This document shows positions 31,491-38,154 of a stretch of 64,000 nt of DNA, piece by piece; position 1 is the first letter of the stretch, and every line of letters begins with the position of its first letter. Position numbers and translations under genes: made by a program. The notes under the pieces were generated by a model. The model ran no database searches. It saw only the letters and a list, made by a program, of their open reading frames with translations, and was not told the origin of the DNA. The stretch is from NCBI GenBank assembly GCA_963704005.1, contig CAVPGJ010000001.1, positions 1-64,000 on the forward strand. Reading direction: 5' to 3'. The DNA is from AC-32 sp963704005 (GTDB taxonomy: Bacteria; Actinomycetota; Thermoleophilia; Gaiellales; Gaiellaceae).

Positions 31491-33089
31491 TCAGGAGTTG
31501 ACGGCGGCCCGCGCCTGTTCCACGGCGAACCGCTCCGACGCCAGCTCGCGCAGCCAGAGCTCGACCGCCGCCAGGCGCCAGGCCGTCCACACCCAGGGCA
31601 GAGTCGCCTTCTCGGGCGGCGGCGGATCCGCGAAGCGGGCGAGCAGCTCTGGCCGGACGAAGGCCGCGATCCGGGCGCTCCGCGGGTCGAGCAGCGAGGG
31701 AAGAAGCCGCCGGTCGGGGCCGAGCAGGGAGTCCACGAGCAAGCGGTCGAACGGCATCTTCGTCGGCCGCAGCCGAACATAGTCGCCGACGAGGCCGCGC
31801 AGCGCTGCTCGCAGCACCGGCCGGTCGAGGCTTCCGTCGAGCGCGAGCTGGGGCGGCAGGCGGAGAACGAGCTCGATCAGCGGAAGGTCGTCGAGGAGCG
31901 GGTGGCCGCCCGTCAGCCCATACCAGGCCATCTTGCGGCGCAGGTGGTCGTGCACGCCCGCCTGCTCGCGGGCACCGGTGAGCAGGTCGGCCAGCGACGT
32001 CCACCAGCCGGGCCCGTCGAGTCGCAGGCCCTCTGGAAGCCCCGGGTCGTGCCGGACGAGGTCAGGCTGTCGGAGCGTCCGCGGCCGCCTCGAGCGCGGG
32101 CGTAGGAGGCCGCGGAGCCGTTCCCGCAGCGGCTCGCGCTGCTCCGCGAGCGCCGGCGAGGGCCCGAAGAGCTCGTCGCCGCCCTGCCCGTCGAGCAGCG
32201 TGTCGACGCCGTCCGCGCTCGCGAGCTCGAGCAGCGGCAGCTGGAAGAACAGCGTCGGCGCCGCGGCCGGGAGGCGCCACCGGCGCGCGTGCTCCGCCGC
32301 GGCGTCCAGGACGCTCGCGCCGTGGACCGCTCGCACCCGCGACTCGAGCCCGAGCTCGGCGGCGGTGCGTGCGATTCGTGCGCTCTCGTCGGTCTGTGGG
32401 TGGTCCGGGAAGACGGCGGAGTAGGCACGCAATCGCGGCGCGCGCGGCGCGGTGGCCGCGACGGCGGTGGAATCGAGGCCGCCGCTCAGCATCAGGCCCG
32501 GCTGCTTCCCGCAGCGCAGCGCGACCGCCCGCTCCAGCGCGGCGCGGACGAGCTCGGCGGCCTCGTCCATCTCGGCGTCGAGCGGCTCCTGGAATTGGGG
32601 TGCCCAGTACGTCTCGTGCGACCACCGGTCGCCCCGGAAGACGACGGCCTCGCCGCCCGGCAGCCGCTCGACGCCGCGGAGGAGCGTCTCGTGCCGCTCG
32701 AGCAGGCCGTGCGCGAGCAGCCGCGACACTGCGGCCGGCTCCGGCTCGGCCACGCCGAGCTGGGCGGGCTCGGCTGCGAAGTGGAGCTGCGCGCCTTCCC
32801 GCCGGAGGAACACCGAGCGGGCCCCGAGACGGTCGGTCGCGATCATGCCTTCGCGCGTCGTCCTGTTCCAGACGGCGAGCGCGAACGTGCCGCCGAGGGC
32901 GTCGAGGAGCCGCGGCCCGCGCTGGGCAAACGCGGCGGCAAGGAGCTCGGTCGCGGGGAGGCCGGAAGGCAGGTCGAGCGCCTGCGCGAGCGCCTCGAGT
33001 CCTTCGGGGAGACCCTCGCAGACGCAGTCGACGTCGGCTCCCGCGACCCGAAGACCCTCCGGACCGACCATGCCGACGAGGCCGCTCAT
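31491..33089 (-). CDS. Lasso-peptide-type cyclase, asparagine synthetase-like (C1)
   Basis: 532 residues. An N-terminal class II amidotransferase-like domain (about 1-165, ending YWAPQF) is followed by the ATP-pyrophosphatase synthetase domain with SGGLDS at 202-207 and LLDGQGGDELFGPSP. The start MSGLVGMVG has Ser at position 2 where glutamine-hydrolysing enzymes have the catalytic Cys, so ammonia release from glutamine is not expected. Lasso cyclases (McjC type) adenylate an Asp/Glu side chain and close the macrolactam ring. The ATG at 33089 lies 37 bases after precursor gene 1 on the same strand. It is the last gene of the minus-strand operon. Confidence 0.85.
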   Translation of the reverse strand: MSGLVGMVGPEGLRVAGADVDCVCEGLPEGLEALAQALDLPSGLPATELLAAAFAQRGPRLLDALGGTFALAVWNRTTREGMIATDRLGARSVFLRREGAQLHFAAEPAQLGVAEPEPAAVSRLLAHGLLERHETLLRGVERLPGGEAVVFRGDRWSHETYWAPQFQEPLDAEMDEAAELVRAALERAVALRCGKQPGLMLSGGLDSTAVAATAPRAPRLRAYSAVFPDHPQTDESARIARTAAELGLESRVRAVHGASVLDAAAEHARRWRLPAAAPTLFFQLPLLELASADGVDTLLDGQGGDELFGPSPALAEQREPLRERLRGLLRPRSRRPRTLRQPDLVRHDPGLPEGLRLDGPGWWTSLADLLTGAREQAGVHDHLRRKMAWYGLTGGHPLLDDLPLIELVLRLPPQLALDGSLDRPVLRAALRGLVGDYVRLRPTKMPFDRLLVDSLLGPDRRLLPSLLDPRSARIAAFVRPELLARFADPPPPEKATLPWVWTAWRLAAVELWLRELASERFAVEQARAAVNS

Positions 33090-33126
33090 CGCGGCCCAGG
33101 GCGCACCGGACCCGCGCAGGGACCGC

Positions 33127-33300
33127 TCAGCAGCTGCCGGAGAAGCCCAGCCCGGCCTTCTTGGTCCCGATCGGGAAGTCCGCGTCGAGGTAGCACCCGT
33201 CTGCGGCACCGGCCGTCAGTTCTGCCAGCCGCCCGTAGTCCGTCACGGCAGGCGTCTCGTACTGCGGCTGGACGTCCTGTTCTTCGGTCGTGAGGGTCAA
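33127..33300 (-). CDS. Lasso-type precursor peptide 1, class III-like core
   Basis: 57 residues from a TTG start at 33300, preceded by a CTGGAG ribosome binding site; no ATG or GTG is available in frame nearby. The leader carries the recognition pattern YETPAVTDYGRLAELTA (Y-x2-P, then G and LT), with the conserved Thr at -2. Cleavage after Ala30 leaves a 27-residue core starting Gly1, with Cys6 and Asp9 (GAADGCYLD), then PIGTKKAGLGFSG and a C-terminal Cys27. A Gly1-Asp9 ring and one Cys6-Cys27 disulphide would match the class III layout known from BI-32169 (Gly1-Asp9, Cys6-Cys19), with a longer tail. It lies between the B2 gene and the cyclase. Confidence 0.82.
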   Translation of the reverse strand: MTLTTEEQDVQPQYETPAVTDYGRLAELTAGAADGCYLDADFPIGTKKAGLGFSGSC

Positions 33301-33338
33301 CGTGGTCGCTCCAGGCTCGGGGCTTGACGCAGAAGACT

Positions 33339-33812
33339 CTAAGCGGCAGAGCGGCGTGGCACAAGGCCGAAAAAGGTCCGAATTGGACCTAGCAGCCGGA
33401 CGAGCGGCTCGAAGGAGCCGTTGCCGGAGGGAAGCAGACGGTGCGGGCCGAGCTCGACCCAGGCGTGCGCCGCGAACTCGCCCTCCGACTGCACGCCGAT
33501 CACGACCGACGCGGCGATCCCGCGGCGCGCGAGCAGCTGGGTGAGAACGAGCGACTCGAGGAGGCAGCGCGACTTCCGCGGCGTGAACGCGAGCGTTCTG
33601 TGCACCGCCCGCGCGAGCCGGACGGCCTGGTGCTCGGGCGGCTCCGGCGCAATTGCGCTGCCGGCGCGCAGCCGAGCCACGACGTCGCGAACGTCGGCCC
33701 GGCCAATGGCATAGCGGATGCGGACGTAGGCCGTGACGATCTCGACCGCGAGCGACGCCTTGGCGAAGGCCGACAGCCGCGCGTCGCGTGCGAGTGCGTC
33801 CGACTTCGTCAC
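33339..33812 (-). CDS. Lasso leader peptidase B2, transglutaminase-like
   Basis: 157 residues, the usual size of stand-alone B2 proteins. The cysteine protease motif is SRCLLESLVL (Cys83) and AAHAWVEL (His116); the third catalytic residue, normally an Asp soon after, is not obvious (LLPSGNGSFEPL follows). B2 cuts the leader from the core after the Thr-2 position, guided by B1. The GTG at 33812 overlaps the kinase stop by four bases. The 3' end of its coding sequence contains a hairpin with T run (see 33370-33391). Confidence 0.83.
   Translation of the reverse strand: MTKSDALARDARLSAFAKASLAVEIVTAYVRIRYAIGRADVRDVVARLRAGSAIAPEPPEHQAVRLARAVHRTLAFTPRKSRCLLESLVLTQLLARRGIAASVVIGVQSEGEFAAHAWVELGPHRLLPSGNGSFEPLVRLLGPIRTFFGLVPRRSAA
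33370..33391 (-). terminator. Possible attenuator hairpin inside B2 3' end
   Basis: On the minus strand, AGGTCC-AATTC-GGACCT followed directly by further T residues (GGACCTTTTT) gives a 6-bp stem with a U tract, inside the last codons of B2 and about 75 bases before precursor 1. It resembles a weak intrinsic terminator or attenuator. The same bases encode the LGPIRTFFG part of B2, so it may be coincidental. Confidence 0.35.
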
Positions 33813-34792
33813 GACAGCGCCTTCGGCAGGTGCTCGTCGAGGAAATGCGCGGTTTCCCGCGCGGAGGTGCCGGCCGGAATCTCGACATCGAGGAGCGCAC
33901 CGCTCGAGGCCAGGCGGGAGCAGACCTCGAGGTGAAGCGCAAGCCGCCCAGGCGACTGCATGTAGCCGAGGAATGCAGAGCCGAGCAGGGCCGGCTGCGG
34001 CGCGGCATGGGGGGTGAGGCGCAGCGCCGAGGCCGAGCTGCGGCGGCGGAGAAACACCACCGCGCGGAGCGGCAGTGGGCCTGCCACGGGCGTCGTGTCG
34101 ACGCGGAGCTTCTCGTCGGCCAGGCCCGGGCGACCGTGCCGCCGAGCCGCTCCGGGGAGGTCGGCGAGCTCGTGCGGCTCGAGGTTCGTGACGGCAGGCC
34201 CGGGATGCGCGCACAGGTGGCCGTCGGTGGGCGCGACCGCGAGCACGTCGTCGGTCACGAACGACCGGCCGAGCGCTCCGAGCTGCGCGGCGATCGAGGT
34301 CTTCCCGGCGCCCGGAGCGCCGACGAACGCGACCGCGCGCCCGTCGAGCTCCACGGCGCTCGCGTGCAGGAGGTCGAAGCCGTGCAGCGCAGCGGCAAGC
34401 GGCAGCGCCTGGGCCAGGAACAGCTCCGGCCAGCGATCTCGGCTCTCCGGCGGCAGCCAGGAGCGGATGATCGAGCCGTCGCCCGCGACGAAGTGCGCGC
34501 CGTAGCCCGGCGCCAGGACACGGTGGCTCCCACGCATGTCCCGGTCGACGCTCATGAAGAGACGGCCGTCCGGGTGCCGCAGCTGCTTGACCGTTGTCGC
34601 CGGCTCTTCCCAGGCGGACTCGAGCCCGTCGCCCTCGATCACGCGCCACTCCACGACCGGCGACGATTCAGGCACTGTCGCCCAGGGAACGCACGGGATC
34701 GGCTGTCCGGACTCGATCGTCAGCCCGAAGGCGCGACCCCGCCAGCGCGCCTGGGTGACGGCCGGCCGCGGTGCGTGCTCAGTGGCCGCCAT
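33809..34792 (-). CDS. HprK-like kinase of lasso cluster (K1)
   Basis: 327 residues. The C-terminal half is an HPr-kinase/phosphorylase-like P-loop domain: LLHASAVELDGRAVAFVGAP with P-loop GAPGAGKT at 158-165, then SFVTDDVLAVAP (Walker-B-like DD). The N-terminal half (WRGRAFGLTIESGQPI, FMSVDRDMRGSHRVLAPG) is of the kind found in RiPP-associated HprK proteins. In characterised lasso clusters such kinases phosphorylate the hydroxyl of the C-terminal Ser of the precursor; precursor 1 ends Ser-Gly-Ser-Cys, so the target here is unclear. It overlaps B1 by 14 bases and B2 by four. Confidence 0.8.
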   Translation of the reverse strand: MAATEHAPRPAVTQARWRGRAFGLTIESGQPIPCVPWATVPESSPVVEWRVIEGDGLESAWEEPATTVKQLRHPDGRLFMSVDRDMRGSHRVLAPGYGAHFVAGDGSIIRSWLPPESRDRWPELFLAQALPLAAALHGFDLLHASAVELDGRAVAFVGAPGAGKTSIAAQLGALGRSFVTDDVLAVAPTDGHLCAHPGPAVTNLEPHELADLPGAARRHGRPGLADEKLRVDTTPVAGPLPLRAVVFLRRRSSASALRLTPHAAPQPALLGSAFLGYMQSPGRLALHLEVCSRLASSGALLDVEIPAGTSARETAHFLDEHLPKALS

Positions 34793-35099
34793 CGGGGAGG
34801 AGCAGGATCAGACCGCGGTCCAGCAGGTCTGCGCAGAACGCACAGACGTCGCGCTCGACCTCGGCGACGCTGCGCCCGTACTCCTCGGCGAGCGCGGATG
34901 CCGCCGCGCCGATCGTCTCTGCCCGCTCGAGCGCGCTCAGGATCCGGCCGCCCGTGCGGTTGATGCCGTGGTAGTGCCCCGTCTCGAGGTTGAGCACGAC
35001 GGTTTCGGTGACGAAGTCGCGGTAGACGACGTTCTCCGGCACGGTCGCCTTGCGCCCCAGCAGCGACTCGGCGGGGACTGCAAATGCCTCAGCGGCCAC
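34779..35099 (-). CDS. Lasso leader-recognition protein B1 (PqqD-like RRE)
   Basis: 106 residues, a PqqD-fold RiPP recognition element: VVYRDFVTETVVLNLETGHY, GINRTGGRILSALERAETIG, and VERDVCAFCADLLDRGLILL. RREs bind the precursor leader and hand it to B2 and the cyclase. Only one B1 is visible for two precursors, so it probably serves both. It overlaps the regulator gene by 11 bases and the kinase gene by 14, in one minus-strand operon. Confidence 0.85.
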   Translation of the reverse strand: MAAEAFAVPAESLLGRKATVPENVVYRDFVTETVVLNLETGHYHGINRTGGRILSALERAETIGAAASALAEEYGRSVAEVERDVCAFCADLLDRGLILLLPDGGH

Positions 35100-35751
35100 G
35101 GTCGTCTCCAGCCGTCGTCAGGGCGAGCACACCGAGGCCGAAGCCGCGGACGGGGTCGACGATCAGGGCGGTGGCCTCGCTGCGCGAGCGCGCGCCCAGC
35201 TTCGCGAACGCCGACGTGAGATGGCACTTCACCGTGCTCTGCGAAAGGTGGAGGCGCCGCGCGATCTCGGCGTTGCTCAGGCCCATCACGACGAGCCCGA
35301 GCACCTGCTTCTCCCGCCGCGTGAGGACCCTGCGGCCGAAGCCGTCGCGAAAGGACCTTGGCAGCACGATCTGGCCGGCGAAGCACGCCTGGATTGCTCT
35401 CGGCAGCGCCTCGACCTGCTCGGAGTCGACGATCCCGTCGACGCCGGCGTCGAGGAGCCGGCGGACAGTCGCGTGCGTGGGGCTCGAGATCATGACGACG
35501 AGCGCGACGCCGGGCGTTCGGCTCCGGAGGGCCGAAACGAGGTCGAGGTCGGCGCCGCGGGCCTCGACCAGGCCGATCACAACCGCGTCCGCGGCGGCCG
35601 CGGGCTCGTCCTCGCGCAGTACGTGGAGTCCGTCCGCGGCGAGGGCTGCAGCGATCCGGCGCCGCCTCGGGCGGTCGACGACGAGCTCGACGCTCGGCGC
35701 GGTCTGCCGCTCGAGGCTCGCTGCCGAACCGGTGAATGCTGCCCTGCCCAT
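35089..35751 (-). CDS. LuxR-type regulator with degenerate receiver domain
   Basis: 220 residues. The N-terminal part has response-regulator receiver spacing (PSVELVVDRPRRRRIAAALA, VALVVMISSPTHATVRRLLD, GVDGIVDSEQVEALPRAI), but the strand where the phosphorylated Asp should sit reads ADAVVIGLVEA, with no Asp. The C-terminal LuxR helix-turn-helix is clear (LTRREKQVLGLVVMGLSNAE, HLSQSTVKCHLTSAFAKLGA). It is therefore likely a phosphorylation-independent regulator. As first gene of the minus-strand lasso operon, divergent from C2 across a 151-bp region holding a perfect palindrome, it is the likely cluster regulator. Confidence 0.82.
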   Translation of the reverse strand: MGRAAFTGSAASLERQTAPSVELVVDRPRRRRIAAALAADGLHVLREDEPAAAADAVVIGLVEARGADLDLVSALRSRTPGVALVVMISSPTHATVRRLLDAGVDGIVDSEQVEALPRAIQACFAGQIVLPRSFRDGFGRRVLTRREKQVLGLVVMGLSNAEIARRLHLSQSTVKCHLTSAFAKLGARSRSEATALIVDPVRGFGLGVLALTTAGDDRGR

Positions 35752-35809
35752 GACCGGAACACACCTCCTGAACGCTGGTGTCAGAGAGAGACTAGAAAGG
35801 TCCGAGTCG

Positions 35810-35823
35810 CTGGCCTAGGCCAG
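35810..35823. promoter_or_regulatory. Perfect 14-bp palindrome in divergent promoter region
   Basis: CTGGCCTAGGCCAG lies between the regulator gene (start 35751, minus) and C2 (start 35903, plus). A perfect palindrome in the only large divergent gap of the cluster is a good candidate operator for the LuxR-type regulator. The nearby AAAGGTCCGA (35796-35805) also occurs near 33372 within B2. Confidence 0.5.
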
Positions 35824-35902
35824 AAGTCAATACCGCCCTTGTGGACAGGGCCTCGCCGTTCGGACAGTCGTCCTGCAAAGCCGCCGGCTTTACGCTCAGC
35901 GC

Positions 35903-37081
35903 GTGTCCACGACGCGCCTGACGCCGCTCGAGCTGGCGGCCGGCTTCCCGCTGCCGGACGCCGTGGCCGCTCCCCGGCCGCAGTCGGAAGCGCACGTCGA
36001 GCCGCTCGCAGCCTTCCAGGCGGTCGTGCGCGCCGCGCTCGAGCGGCCGCCGTGCCTCGTCAGCTTCTCGGGCGGCCGCGACTCCTCCGCGGTGCTCGCG
36101 GTCGCTGCCGACGTCGCACGGCGCGAAGGGCTGCCGCTCCCGATCCCGGCCACGGCGCTCTTCCCGGGGAGCGCGGAGAGCGATGAGTCCGACTGGCAGG
36201 AACAGGTCGTGCGTGGGCTCGGGCTGGACGACTGGCTCCGGGTGGATGTCGACGGCGGGTTCGACTGCGTCGGTCCTGTCGCGCGCCGGATCCTGCGCCG
36301 CCACGGCGTGCTCTGGCCGCCGAATTCGCACTTTCACGAGCCGCTCCTCGCTGGAGCCGCCGGCGGGTCGCTCCTGTCCGGGATCGGCGGCGACGAGGTC
36401 TTCGGCCGCTCCCAGTGGACGAGAGCGCGCGCGGTGCTGGCGGGGCGCACCCGGCCGCAGCCGCGCGACGCGCTCCGTGTCGCCGTCGCCTTCGCGCCGC
36501 CGCGTGCCCGGGAGCTCGCCCTGCGCCGACTGGAGCCGCCGGAGCTGCCGTGGCTCCGTCCCGCCGCGTGCGACCTCGTCATCGAGCAGTTGCGCGCCGA
36601 GGCGGCGCACGAGCCCTTCTCGTGGCGCCGCCGCTTCGGTTGGATCGCCTCGCTGCGGTACATCCGGCTGGGAACCGAGAGTCTCGAGCTCCTCGCCCGG
36701 GCGCATGACGTAGAGCTCGCGCACCCGTTCCTCGACACCCGTTTCCTGGACGGCGTCGCCGCGCTCCCGCGGCGGGCGCGCTTCCACGACCGCGCCGCCG
36801 GCCTCGAGCGGGTCTTCGGCCGCGAGCTCCCGGCCGCGCGGCGCCGGGGCAAGGCCCACTTCGACGCCGTGCTCTGGGGCTCGGAGAGCCACGCGCTCGC
36901 CGCCGCCTGGGAGGGTGACGGCGTCGATCCTGAGCTTGTGGACGTCGAGGCGCTCCGGGCGCGCTGGGCGGCGGGGGCGAAGGGGCCGCACACGCTCCTC
37001 CAGTCGATCTGGCTCTCCCGGCTCGGCTCGCCCTCACGTGGCGGCGATGCGCTCGATCAGCTCAACCGTGTGTTCCAGTGA
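35903..37081 (+). CDS. Asparagine synthetase-like cyclase lacking amidotransferase domain (C2)
   Basis: 392 residues from a GTG start. Only the synthetase (ATP-pyrophosphatase) domain is present: SFSGGRDSSAVLAVAADVAR with the PP-loop at 56-61, SLLSGIGGDEVFGRSQ, then AHPFLDTRFLDGVAAL and RRRGKAHFDAVLWG. The glutaminase-type N-terminus found in C1 is replaced by about 50 residues. It stands alone on the plus strand between the regulator and K2 and overlaps K2 at the 3' end by 48 bases in convergent orientation. It may act on precursor 2, or on a different carboxylate chemistry from C1. Confidence 0.78.
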   Translation: MSTTRLTPLELAAGFPLPDAVAAPRPQSEAHVEPLAAFQAVVRAALERPPCLVSFSGGRDSSAVLAVAADVARREGLPLPIPATALFPGSAESDESDWQEQVVRGLGLDDWLRVDVDGGFDCVGPVARRILRRHGVLWPPNSHFHEPLLAGAAGGSLLSGIGGDEVFGRSQWTRARAVLAGRTRPQPRDALRVAVAFAPPRARELALRRLEPPELPWLRPAACDLVIEQLRAEAAHEPFSWRRRFGWIASLRYIRLGTESLELLARAHDVELAHPFLDTRFLDGVAALPRRARFHDRAAGLERVFGRELPAARRRGKAHFDAVLWGSESHALAAAWEGDGVDPELVDVEALRARWAAGAKGPHTLLQSIWLSRLGSPSRGGDALDQLNRVFQ

Positions 37082-37891
37082 GGACCAGCTCCGCGGCCGC
37101 CGGACGACCCAGCCGGGGACGGCGGCGAGCTCGAGGAGCAGCTCGGGTGTCGCCGGCGGGATCCGCAGCACGCGCGCGGCGGACAGCCGCGCGACCTTCT
37201 CCGTCGGCCGCAGCTCCCGGAGCTCCTCCTCGGCGTCCCACTCGAGGAAGATCGAGCCGGCGAACGCGACCTCCTGCGGAGCCGGCGGGAGCTCGACGCG
37301 ATAGCGGCTGCGCGACGTGCTCGGCTGGAGGGTGGACGGCAGGTCGAGACGCTCGGCGGCGTCCTCCCTCAGATCGAGCGTCCGCGGCCCGGCGAGCGGT
37401 CTGAGGCTGTCGAGGACGAGGACGTCGTCGCACAGGACGCCGTGTCCGGCGGCGGCCAGCGCGGCGAGCGTCGAGCTCTTACCGGACTCGCGGTCGCCGA
37501 GCAGCGCCCAGGCGCGGCCGCCGACAACGGCGGCCCCCGCGTGGAGGCTCTCGCGGCCGAACCAGTGGCCGACGACGGCCGCGACGGGCGCGAGGTACGG
37601 ATGCACGACTTCCACGGGGTCGAGCGGGCGCGCAGTGTAGAAGACGGCCCGATCGCGGCTGATCTCGACGCGACCGCCGCCGCGCAGGCGGATGCTCGCG
37701 GCGTCGGCTCCGATCTCGTCCGGCGCGAGCGGCGCCCCGGCGCTGACCCGTGACTCGACCGTCAGCGCCGGCCACTCGGGAGCGGCCGGCACGAGCAGGT
37801 GCTCGGCTTCCTCCAGGCCGAGCAGGCGCAGGCCGTACGCCCCCGAGCCTCCGACCCCGATCCGTCCGCCGAGGCGCGAAAACTGTTCCAT
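37034..37891 (-). CDS. HprK-like kinase of lasso cluster (K2)
   Basis: 285 residues from the ATG at 37891 (MEQFSRLGG); an upstream ATG at 37954 would overlap precursor 2. The kinase-like domain has SLHAGAAVVGGRAWALLGDR with P-loop GDRESGKS at 132-139 and VLCDDVLVLDSLRPLAGP. The remainder is shorter and different from K1, so the pair is not a simple recent duplication. It is transcribed divergently from precursor 2, whose C-terminus is Cys-Ser-Ser; a C-terminal Ser is the known substrate type of lasso HprK kinases. Confidence 0.76.
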   Translation of the reverse strand: MEQFSRLGGRIGVGGSGAYGLRLLGLEEAEHLLVPAAPEWPALTVESRVSAGAPLAPDEIGADAASIRLRGGGRVEISRDRAVFYTARPLDPVEVVHPYLAPVAAVVGHWFGRESLHAGAAVVGGRAWALLGDRESGKSSTLAALAAAGHGVLCDDVLVLDSLRPLAGPRTLDLREDAAERLDLPSTLQPSTSRSRYRVELPPAPQEVAFAGSIFLEWDAEEELRELRPTEKVARLSAARVLRIPPATPELLLELAAVPGWVVRRPRSWSSLEHTVELIERIAAT

Positions 37892-37935
37892 CGGGGGAGG
37901 ATCGCAATGTCGGACGACGGTAGTGTGCGCACAAG

Positions 37936-38106
37936 ATGGACGATCGCGCCGCACAGCCGGCAGCGCCCGCGGTCGACGAGTACGAGCCGCCTCGCCTCGA
38001 GACGTACGGCTCGTTCGTCGATCTCACCGCGGGCTGCTTCTTCGACAAGAAGCTCGGCAACCCGGACTACTGGTCGTTCATCCCGATCGCCTGGTGCTCG
38101 AGCTGA
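37936..38106 (+). CDS. Lasso-type precursor peptide 2, non-canonical core
   Basis: 56 residues. The leader carries YEPPRLETYGSFVDLTA, a textbook lasso motif (Y-x2-P-x-L-x3-G-x-F-x2-LT) with Thr at -2. Cleavage after Ala leaves a 24-residue core that begins Gly-Cys-Phe-Phe-Asp-Lys-Lys-Leu-Gly and ends Ile-Ala-Trp-Cys-Ser-Ser. Core positions 7-9 are Lys, Leu and Gly, so the usual macrolactam acceptor is absent; Asp occurs only at 5 and 12. Cys2 and Cys22 could form a disulphide. The ATG at 37936 has a weak ribosome binding site. No function is established; mode of maturation is unknown. Confidence 0.72.
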   Translation: MDDRAAQPAAPAVDEYEPPRLETYGSFVDLTAGCFFDKKLGNPDYWSFIPIAWCSS

Positions 38107-38154
38107 GCTCGGCGTCCGCTCGCTCGCTGGGTCCCTGACCCGGGGGCTACCGCG

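Noticed and set aside
31491..37081. Asparagine synthetases of primary metabolism
   Set aside because: C1 lacks the catalytic Cys2, C2 lacks the whole amidotransferase domain, and both lie among B1, B2 and precursor genes.
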